A DNA stretch of 5,074 nt from an uncultured Clostridium sp. (GTDB lineage: Bacteria; Bacillota_A; Clostridia; Lachnospirales; Lachnospiraceae), in assembly GCA_947174825.1 (NCBI GenBank), contig CAMWKN010000182.1, positions 1-5,074 on the forward strand, read 5' to 3'. Shown here piece by piece: positions 1 through 5,074 of this stretch. The notes beneath the pieces are model-generated. The model did no database searches. It had not been told where the DNA came from and worked only from the letters and a program-made list of their open reading frames with translations. Both the position numbers and the translations under genes were made by a program. The first letter of the stretch is position 1, and the number at the start of each line of letters is the position of its first letter.

Positions 1-1
1 T

Positions 2-3000
2 GTGTATACGAGACCGTCCAAAAAGACTATTACCTATGAAACCGAAGAAAAAAACTATACGCCTCATTATGGGGACAGGCTGAGCGGTGTGATTCTGACC
101 AGTGCAACTGTGGACGGTAGTAAGGAAAAGTATAGTTATAAGACCGTAGAGCGTCTGGTCAATACTTCTGGTGCCGGAGTGGCATCCCAGCGTGTTTCTA
201 CGAATCAGAGCTATCTGCTGAATAAAATCACAGCAGATGGAAGCGAACAGCATTACGAATACCGAGCCTGTTCCCTGCGTGGCTCGAAAGAAGCGGGAAG
301 CGGACAGAAAAGGGATGTGGTTACAGAGCAGTTCTATGTTACAAGGGAATACACAAAAGATACAAAATCCGGTAAAAAATCAAATGGAGTAAAATACGAC
401 TACTTCCAGAAACATGGAGACAGTCTGATTTCCTATGCCGATTTTCAGGAATCACATGATGAAGTGTGGCAGTACGGGAACAGTGGATTAAAGGCAGTCA
501 CTGTAGTCAGTACTTTTAATCCCAACAAATACAAAACCAATGGAAAGTATTACGATTATAAATATAAAAAGTCGAAGATTAATGCAAGTACATTGCGGTT
601 GAAAAGTGATACGAAGAAAAATGTCAGTCTATTCATTTATAATGAAAATAAGATGCTGACAGATGAAATATATTATGGGAAAGAAAAAGAAGAAACTCTA
701 TACGAATACGACGATAACGGTGGTAAGGGATCTCTTGTTGTGCTGAAAACCGATAAATCCTTTGGTAAGAAGGGGGACAAGGTAGTCACGAAAAAGAAAG
801 GATATACCTATGACAAATATCGAAATATTTTAACGAGAAAATCTTCCAAAGCATATTTGGCAAAAAATAAGAACAAACAGTATCTGTATACGACAACATA
901 CACTTATCAAACAGCTCAGGGATATCCAATAGGAGATGATGCATATGTATGTTCTTTTGTGGCAGAGGAATCCTATACTAGTGCGAATGTCAAACATAAA
1001 CTGATTAGCACCATGGCAGCCAATGGTGTGGATTATGCCAGTATTTCCGAGCAGAGAAGCGTGAAAGGAGGAGAATACAAAACCATTTCCAAAACAGATT
1101 TCCAGTATGACGAGCAGGGAAATGAAATTCAGGAGAAAGTCTATCCTTCCTACAGCACGGATGGAGAAAAAGAAGTGATCCAGAATGATTATAGCTACAA
1201 TAGCCTGGGACAGCAGACCAAGAAGATCGTAACCATCACTTCTGCAAAACATCCGGCAGATAACCGTGCTTATACTGAGGAAGAAGTAAGCTACGATTCT
1301 TTCGGCAATGAGCTGACTTATACGGATGAAAACGGACTGGTATCAAAGACTGCCTATGATCCAGAAACAGGAGAAGAAACAGAAACCATCAATGCTGTAG
1401 GGACAGAATATGAATCCAAGGATAAGGAATACCAGTCTGCTGACGGCTTAAAAACCATGACCGTTGACAATTACGGTCGTGTCTCCATCAACATACAGGA
1501 TGCCTTTGGCAATACGGTAATCAGCAAGGATGAAGCTGCAGGCACATGGACGGAGAGTATATACGATTATGGAAGTGAGGAAGATACTGACAACGCTTCC
1601 AATGATGACGAAGATAGTGATTCTGATGAGGAAAAAGAGGAGACAGCACGTCTGATCGAAGAACGAACCTATACCTTTGAGCCGGATGAGAAGCGGTTCA
1701 TTGTCAATGAAAACGGGGAAACCGTACCGAATTATTATATCACCGGAAAAGGGCAGGATATCCTAAGCGGAAGCAAGCACTTTTATGATAATTTAGGCAA
1801 TGAAATCGGCAGTGCGGAATTCAGCAATGGAGAACTGGATGCTACCCACTGTACTTTATGGAACTTTAGCAAGAGTGAGACAGAGGTAAGCGGGGAGGAT
1901 GACAAGACACAGACCATTTCTACCAGTTACAGTAAAATGTTAAATCCTGCCAAATATCAGCCGGAGACAGATCCGGATGATTATTACGACCAGTTTAATG
2001 ATGCGGTGCTGAGTGAAAGCATTACCGAAACCGTAACGGATGCCGGAGGAAACATGGTATCTCAGACCAGTACTTTTATCCGTGGGGAAAATATGGTAGA
2101 GACAGTAACAAGCTATGAAACTGATGATTTTGGCAGGATCATTAAAGAAAACATAGTTACCAGAAAACAGCAGAATGGAAAGTGGCTTCCCGCCTATGAG
2201 ACGGAGATTCTTTCTGGTTATGACGATAACAGAAACATAATCCAGACCGAAACAAAGAGTCGGCAAGAGGGAGAAACGGAATGGCAGATACAGATCGTCA
2301 GGACTGATTATGACGAGAAAGGACAGGTAACTAAAGAGTACACCCCAAGGGGAACCAAGGAGAATGTGGCAACCAGATATGAGTATGGCATCCTTGGACA
2401 GATGATTCAGTCTGAGATTCCACAGGAAAAGACGGATGGCAGTATCGTCTATCAGACAACCACGACAAAGTACGATAATTCGGGAAATGTGACGGAACAG
2501 AGTGAGCAGATAGATAGTGACAGGACGGCAAAAACCGAGTATACTTATGATAAGCTGGGAAATCTTGTTATGGTCAAGAGTTGTCTGGAGGGAGACAAGG
2601 CACAGTATGTCCAGTATGTCTATGATGTCCAGGGAAATAAAGTGCGCCAGTTCACCGGAATGACCACACCGCTGACTCTTACCGTGACGGAAGTGGCAGA
2701 TGCCGCCTCTGATGCGGATACATTCTCATACGCAGGAAAGACTTATCAGCTTACTGTCAGTGGTAAGAAAAAGACAGATACCGTTGCCGAGACTAAGTAC
2801 GAATATAACGGAAAAAATCAGTTGGTTGCTTTTACTGACCCAGAGGGCAGAAGAGAAACCTATATTTATGATGTAAACAATAACCTGACCAAAGCGGTAG
2901 ATAAGAACGGCAATACCCAGAAGAATACCTATGACTATCAGAACCGCTTAACGGAAATGGTGGCAAAGGAGAAAAAGACAGGAAAAGAGACGAAGCATAC

Positions 3001-4909
3001 TTATACATACAATGTCTATGGAGATGTGGCGACACAGGACGATACTGCATTTGTGTATGATGATACATCCGGACAGGTCACGAAAGAAACCACAAAATTG
3101 ACCAAAAACAAGGATGTGGTCAAGAACTATATCTATGACAGTGCAGGAAATAAGTCTGCTTTCTCGGTACAGGTGGGGGATGACACAAAACTTTCCCTGC
3201 ATTACAGCTATGACGGAGAGTCCAAGCTGACTTCTGTTACCGATGAAAATGGTAGTCAAGTGGTGAGGTACTCCTATGATACGGATGGAAATCTATACAA
3301 GAGAAGCATGTTAAGCAATAATCTGACCACTACCTATACCTATGATTATCAGAACCATCTGACAGCAATGAAAAGTCAGACAGGCAGTGCCGGGGTAATA
3401 TCTGAGTATACGTCGGAATATCTTGCCAATGGGCAGAAGTCAAAAGAAAGCTCCACTGTGCTTGACAAAGATGGCGAGAAAAACGCTAAAACAGCAACCT
3501 ACACTTATGACCTGTTAGGGCGGATTACCAAGGAGACGAAAACAGGCAGCGAGGATATTTCCTACACCTACGATGGTAACAACAACCGAAAAGAAATGGC
3601 GGTGGGCAACAAGGTAACTTCCTACACATACAACAAAAACGATGAACTGCTCCGTACCGATACCTTAAATACGGATACGGAGGAAGATTCCGTTGTCATT
3701 TACAAATATGATAAAAACGGAAACCAGCTGGCTACCGTTAATCGATATGAAATTCCTAGTGATAAGAAAGACAGCATCTACGTGGATGTGGATGTCACGC
3801 TGGGAGACAATCGACTGAACGAGAATGTCGTCAACCATTACAATACACTGAATCAGTTGACACAGACGCTTACAAAGAACTATAAGGTAAGCTTTACTTA
3901 TGATGCCGAGGGACTGCGTACCAGCAAGACTGTGAATGGGGAGAAGACAGTATTTGTATGGGATGGCGACCAGCTGGTAATGGAACTGTCAGACAGTGGT
4001 AAGGTGCAGAAACGGTATATTCGTGGAAATGACCTTGTGTATGCCGACAAAGGAGAAAATACTGAGAAACAGTATTATGTGACTGACCTGCATGGAAATG
4101 TGGTACAATTGACAGATGAAAGTGGAGCGGTTACCAAGACCTATGCGTATGATTCCTTTGGTAATGAAGTGGATCTGGACAGTAAGGATGATAATCCATT
4201 CCGTTATTGTGGGGAGTATTATGATAAGGAGACGGAGGAAATCTATTTACGGGCAAGGTATTATCAGCCGGTCATGGGTAGATTTTTGACGAGGGATAGT
4301 TATACCGGGGAGGATGATGAGCCGCTGAGTCTGCATTTATACACATACTGTGAGAACGATGGAGTGAATGCCTGGGATCCGAGTGGGCAGGAAGTGTATA
4401 ATATTGAAAACTTCAATTGTTATGCATATGCAGTAGGAGAATATGATAAAATTAGATACCCTGGACATGGTATGTATGATGGAAAGAAAAATACTTTAAC
4501 AAAAATATCAAAAAAGGCAACAGTTCAGGATATTTATCAATGGGTTTTAGATGATTTTCCAATTGAGACTAGAATTTTACTTGGTAAGGCATCAGCGTTA
4601 GAACCTGCAGAATATAAAATTGCATTAAGAGTAAGAAGAAAGAAAAAACTGTTTAAGCCAAAAAAAACAGTTTTTGTTGATTTTCATTTTTGGAAACAAG
4701 AACCCAGAACAGGAGTGTGGTGGGACAAACATGGTACAGAGGGAGATGTCGAAAAAGTAGGGAATGTTGATGCTGATAATAACAAAAACAAGCATTGGAG
4801 AAAAGGGAAATATAATAGTAAAACAATGTACTTGGCATTTTATGGAAAATTTTGGGCAAATGAGAAGAATATAGTTATATATAAGCCCCGTTATGATTTG
4901 CCACATTAG
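2..4909 (+). CDS. RHS/YD-repeat polymorphic toxin-like protein with variable C-terminal tip (5' partial)
   Basis: A single open frame of 1635 codons ends at TAG 4907-4909. It is already open at the left edge; the GTG at base 2 has no visible ribosome-binding site, so the true start is probably upstream and the N-terminus (secretion signal or other) is missing. Many YD-type repeats are visible, for example YDEQGNE near residue 369, YDKLGNL, YDTDGNL and FTYDAEGLRTSK at 1298-1309. They are followed by the conserved RHS core: YYVTDLHGNVVQLTD at 1358-1372, NPFRYCGEYYD at 1398-1408, YLRARYYQPVMGRFLTRD at 1415-1432, and WDPSG at 1458-1462. In known RHS/Tc proteins these repeats form a beta-cage around a C-terminal toxin, which is exported or surface-displayed and used against competitors or hosts. 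The 173-residue tip after DPSG differs in base composition from the core. The family assignment is secure; toxicity and secretion route are inferred. Confidence 0.95.
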   Translation: MYTRPSKKTITYETEEKNYTPHYGDRLSGVILTSATVDGSKEKYSYKTVERLVNTSGAGVASQRVSTNQSYLLNKITADGSEQHYEYRACSLRGSKEAGSGQKRDVVTEQFYVTREYTKDTKSGKKSNGVKYDYFQKHGDSLISYADFQESHDEVWQYGNSGLKAVTVVSTFNPNKYKTNGKYYDYKYKKSKINASTLRLKSDTKKNVSLFIYNENKMLTDEIYYGKEKEETLYEYDDNGGKGSLVVLKTDKSFGKKGDKVVTKKKGYTYDKYRNILTRKSSKAYLAKNKNKQYLYTTTYTYQTAQGYPIGDDAYVCSFVAEESYTSANVKHKLISTMAANGVDYASISEQRSVKGGEYKTISKTDFQYDEQGNEIQEKVYPSYSTDGEKEVIQNDYSYNSLGQQTKKIVTITSAKHPADNRAYTEEEVSYDSFGNELTYTDENGLVSKTAYDPETGEETETINAVGTEYESKDKEYQSADGLKTMTVDNYGRVSINIQDAFGNTVISKDEAAGTWTESIYDYGSEEDTDNASNDDEDSDSDEEKEETARLIEERTYTFEPDEKRFIVNENGETVPNYYITGKGQDILSGSKHFYDNLGNEIGSAEFSNGELDATHCTLWNFSKSETEVSGEDDKTQTISTSYSKMLNPAKYQPETDPDDYYDQFNDAVLSESITETVTDAGGNMVSQTSTFIRGENMVETVTSYETDDFGRIIKENIVTRKQQNGKWLPAYETEILSGYDDNRNIIQTETKSRQEGETEWQIQIVRTDYDEKGQVTKEYTPRGTKENVATRYEYGILGQMIQSEIPQEKTDGSIVYQTTTTKYDNSGNVTEQSEQIDSDRTAKTEYTYDKLGNLVMVKSCLEGDKAQYVQYVYDVQGNKVRQFTGMTTPLTLTVTEVADAASDADTFSYAGKTYQLTVSGKKKTDTVAETKYEYNGKNQLVAFTDPEGRRETYIYDVNNNLTKAVDKNGNTQKNTYDYQNRLTEMVAKEKKTGKETKHTYTYNVYGDVATQDDTAFVYDDTSGQVTKETTKLTKNKDVVKNYIYDSAGNKSAFSVQVGDDTKLSLHYSYDGESKLTSVTDENGSQVVRYSYDTDGNLYKRSMLSNNLTTTYTYDYQNHLTAMKSQTGSAGVISEYTSEYLANGQKSKESSTVLDKDGEKNAKTATYTYDLLGRITKETKTGSEDISYTYDGNNNRKEMAVGNKVTSYTYNKNDELLRTDTLNTDTEEDSVVIYKYDKNGNQLATVNRYEIPSDKKDSIYVDVDVTLGDNRLNENVVNHYNTLNQLTQTLTKNYKVSFTYDAEGLRTSKTVNGEKTVFVWDGDQLVMELSDSGKVQKRYIRGNDLVYADKGENTEKQYYVTDLHGNVVQLTDESGAVTKTYAYDSFGNEVDLDSKDDNPFRYCGEYYDKETEEIYLRARYYQPVMGRFLTRDSYTGEDDEPLSLHLYTYCENDGVNAWDPSGQEVYNIENFNCYAYAVGEYDKIRYPGHGMYDGKKNTLTKISKKATVQDIYQWVLDDFPIETRILLGKASALEPAEYKIALRVRRKKKLFKPKKTVFVDFHFWKQEPRTGVWWDKHGTEGDVEKVGNVDADNNKNKHWRKGKYNSKTMYLAFYGKFWANEKNIVIYKPRYDLPH
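1574..1642 (+). other. Acidic low-complexity linker inside the YD-repeat region
   Basis: Residues 525-547 consist almost only of Asp, Glu, Ser and Asn, with a run of the type DDEDSDSDEEKEE. The segment breaks the YD-repeat pattern between IYDYGS and the next strand, ERTYTFEPDEK. It is most likely a disordered, strongly negative surface loop projecting from the shell. A calcium-binding role is conceivable from the charge, but no defined DxDxDG loop is present. Confidence 0.7.
2654..2779 (+). other. Non-YD insert between repeat units
   Basis: Residues 885-926 (from TGMTTPLTLTVTEV to SGKKKTD) lack the YD signature. They are Thr/Ala/Val rich and contain FSYAGKTYQLTVSGKKK, which reads as a pair of beta-strands with a basic turn. 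Regular units resume straight after it with YEYNGKNQLVAFTDPEGRRE. The insert may be a small beta-hairpin ornament on the shell. Its function is unknown. Confidence 0.55.
4073..4387 (+). other. Conserved RHS core domain ending in DPSG
   Basis: Residues 1358-1462 match the RHS-associated core seen at the end of RHS and TccC-type proteins: DLHGNVVQLTD, YDSFGNE, NPFRYCGEYYD, the YLRARYY element, GRFLTRD, then LYTYCENDGVNAWDPSG. In characterised members this region caps the shell and mediates self-cleavage that frees the C-terminal toxin next to the DPxG motif. The Arg1431-Asp1432 pair and the DPSG are present. The residue after DPSG is Gln, where many family members have Leu, so self-cleavage here is plausible but not assured. 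Confidence 0.9.
4388..4909 (+). other. Variable C-terminal tip, putative papain/NlpC-like Cys-His toxin domain
   Basis: Residues 1463-1635 follow DPSG directly and form the swappable tip. Visible motifs, in order: NFNCYAYAVG (1470-1479, with Cys1473); a Pro-Gly-His turn (RYPGHG); a helix-like DIYQWVLDDF; a strand KIALRV at 1539-1544; a very basic stretch RVRRKKKLFKPKK (1543-1555); VDFHFWKQ (1559-1566, with His1562); GVWWDKHGTEGDV (1571-1583); VDADNN (1589-1594); and a closing AFYGKFW (1612-1618). The order NCYAYA, then D-[FY]-H-[FW]-x-[RK]-Q, then G-x-W-x-x-K-x-G resembles a Cys-His domain I recall at the ends of other bacterial proteins, with a papain-like arrangement of Cys before His. The third catalytic residue is unclear; Asp1575, Asp1582, Asn1588 and Asp1590 are candidates. 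Cysteine peptidase, amidase or deamidase activity is inference. GC falls to about 30% here. Confidence 0.6.
4644..4675. repeat. Perfect 11-bp inverted repeat inside the toxin-tip coding sequence
   Basis: AAAAACTGTTT at 4644-4654 is perfectly complementary to AAACAGTTTTT at 4665-4675, with a 10-base loop. A T-rich stretch follows on the plus strand. It looks like an intrinsic terminator but has only two G-C pairs per arm, so it would be weak. It encodes Lys/Leu/Phe and Lys/Thr/Val/Phe codons in the basic segment of the tip and may be only a by-product of Lys- and Phe-rich AT-biased coding. Confidence 0.6.
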
Positions 4910-4914
4910 AAATT

Positions 4915-4920
4915 AAGGAG
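4915..4920 (+). promoter_or_regulatory. Shine-Dalgarno AAGGAG after the toxin stop codon
   Basis: AAGGAG begins five bases after the TAG of the RHS gene and lies nine bases before the GTG at 4930. This is the position and spacing expected for a translationally linked downstream gene in a toxin-immunity pair. No promoter is evident in the short gap, so the downstream frame would be co-transcribed with the RHS gene. Confidence 0.6.
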
Positions 4921-4929
4921 TAAAATAGT

Positions 4930-4992
4930 GTGAAAGAAAGCAAATTAAGCCCAAATTATGAAATAGATACAAAAACAAGGCTCACACAGTGA
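4930..4992 (+). pseudogene. 20-codon frame at the immunity-gene position, probable 5' remnant
   Basis: The frame starts at GTG 4930, nine bases after AAGGAG, and encodes a hydrophilic 20-residue peptide beginning MKESKLSPNYE before TGA 4990-4992. Its base composition (about 30% GC by hand count for 4910-4992) matches the toxin tip upstream. Polymorphic toxins are normally followed directly by an immunity gene of about 80-200 codons, so this well-placed start with an early stop suggests the beginning of an immunity gene cut off by rearrangement. It could also be a genuine tiny peptide or a chance frame. No family is recognisable from 20 residues. The stop overlaps a GTG (GTGA at 4989-4992) that opens a further 26-codon frame closing at TAA 5067-5069; that frame has no ribosome-binding site of its own and is not called. 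Confidence 0.35.
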
Positions 4993-4994
4993 AC

Positions 4995-5074
4995 CTAAAT
5001 AAGAGTATTCCCGCCTTGAAAAAAGAGACGCACCTGCACATCAACGGTAAATGGGGTGGGTGCATCTAATATTG
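4995..5074 (-). CDS. Possible C-terminal end of a minus-strand gene entering from the right edge
   Basis: Read on the minus strand, a frame open at the right edge gives 25 residues, including PFTVDVQVRLFFQGGN, before TAG at 4997-4995. The mix of alternating hydrophobic residues and a Gly-Gly turn looks protein-like, and the region is about 44% GC, unlike the AT-rich tip next to it. Against it, an 80-base open frame is not significant by itself. It also overlaps a hairpin with a T-tract that would lie inside the coding end. The family is not recognised. Confidence 0.25.
   Translation of the reverse strand, partial: ILDAPTPFTVDVQVRLFFQGGNTLI
5019..5066 (-). terminator. Candidate intrinsic terminator, minus-strand orientation
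   Basis: Bases 5027-5034 (GACGCACC) pair with 5059-5066 (GGTGCATC). The single C-A mismatch on the plus strand becomes a G-U wobble on the minus-strand transcript. Beyond a 2-base bulge (5035-5036), three more pairs form between 5037-5039 and 5056-5058, closing a 16-base loop. On the minus strand the stem is followed at once by TCTTTTTT (5026-5019), as in a Rho-independent terminator. On the plus strand only TAATATTG follows, so termination there is less likely. It would end transcription of a convergent gene to the right. Confidence 0.45.

Larger units (their letters stand above)
695..4024 (+). repeat. Degenerate YD (RHS) repeat array at protein level
   Basis: Residues of about 232-1341 carry roughly two dozen imperfect copies of a unit resembling [Y/F]xYDxxGxxxxxxx. 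Early, weakly conserved units are YEYDDNGG (near 233) and YTYDKYRNILTRK (268). Denser, better conserved units run from residue 367, including YDSFGNEL, YDEKGQVTKE, YDKLGNLVMVK, YDVNNNLTKAVDKNGN, YDTDGNLYKRS, YDLLGRITKETK and YDAEGLRTSK. In solved RHS and TcB/TcC structures such repeats form the spiralling beta-sheet wall of a hollow shell. The copies are diverged in DNA, so this is an old protein repeat and not a recent tandem duplication. Boundaries are approximate. Confidence 0.88.

Noticed and set aside
2..4. GTG at base 2 as the real start of the RHS gene
   Set aside because: There is no upstream sequence to show a ribosome-binding site, and the protein begins in the middle of a beta-rich segment with no signal peptide or N-terminal domain. 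A start left of the window is more likely.
1064..1071. Strong internal Shine-Dalgarno-like AAAGGAGG
   Set aside because: No ATG, GTG or TTG in the reading frame follows at suitable spacing. It is explained by Lys-Gly-Gly codons.
830..3259. Minus-strand open frames of 66-140 codons within 830-1252, 1940-2266, 2331-2531, 2832-3068 and 2948-3259
   Set aside because: They lie fully inside the RHS coding sequence and are antisense shadows of Tyr/Asp/Lys-rich codons. Their products are Ile/Phe/Cys/Ser/His-rich with no recognisable domain.
2927..3370. Similar DNA at 2927-2958 and 3337-3368 (TYDYQN-type units) as a recent duplication
   Set aside because: The match is only about three quarters identical over about 32 bases and is explained by protein-level YD-repeat similarity.
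4435..4445. AGGAG followed by ATG inside the toxin tip, as a possible separate start for the tip
   Set aside because: The ATG at 4443 is out of frame with the toxin and its frame closes after about 18 codons.
4625..4906. Minus-strand frames of 93 and 68 codons antisense to the toxin tip
   Set aside because: An antitoxin in antisense was considered, but the products are Phe/Ile/Cys-rich shadows of the AT-rich tip and no ribosome-binding site or family signature was seen.

Overview
The window is filled by one very large plus-strand gene, cut by the left edge, which encodes an RHS/YD-repeat protein. Its last 1635 residues are visible (nt 2-4909). A short 3' flank follows (nt 4910-5074). The YD-repeat style, the AAGGAG ribosome-binding site, the GTG starts and the moderate-to-low GC suggest a Gram-positive Firmicute. 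My impression is a gut-type Clostridia/Lachnospiraceae member, but this is inference; no taxonomic marker is present.

Layout of the large protein: residues 1-230 are a Tyr/Lys-rich beta-type lead-in with few clear repeats. Degenerate YD repeats run from about residue 232 to 1340. They are interrupted by a very acidic Asp/Glu/Ser linker (residues 525-547) and a non-YD insert (residues 885-926). The conserved RHS core occupies residues 1358-1462 and ends in the DPSG motif. A variable C-terminal tip of about 173 residues (1463-1635) follows. The gene drops from roughly 45-50% GC in the core to about 30% GC just after DPSG, which is the usual mark of an exchangeable polymorphic-toxin tip. The tip carries an NCYAYA motif (Cys1473), a DFHFWKQ motif (His1562) and a following Trp/Asp/His/Gly-rich segment. 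I read this as a probable papain/NlpC-like Cys-His fold toxin or enzyme domain. The catalytic reading is inference.

After the stop codon lies a good Shine-Dalgarno and a GTG start at the place where an immunity gene is expected, but that frame closes after 20 codons. From about nt 4990 the base composition returns to about 44% GC. The last 80 bases hold a hairpin followed by a T-tract when read on the minus strand, and a protein-like minus-strand frame that enters from the right edge. The simplest reading is a toxin tip whose cognate immunity gene is missing or reduced to its first codons at a recombination junction. No RNA gene, CRISPR array or complete insertion sequence is visible.
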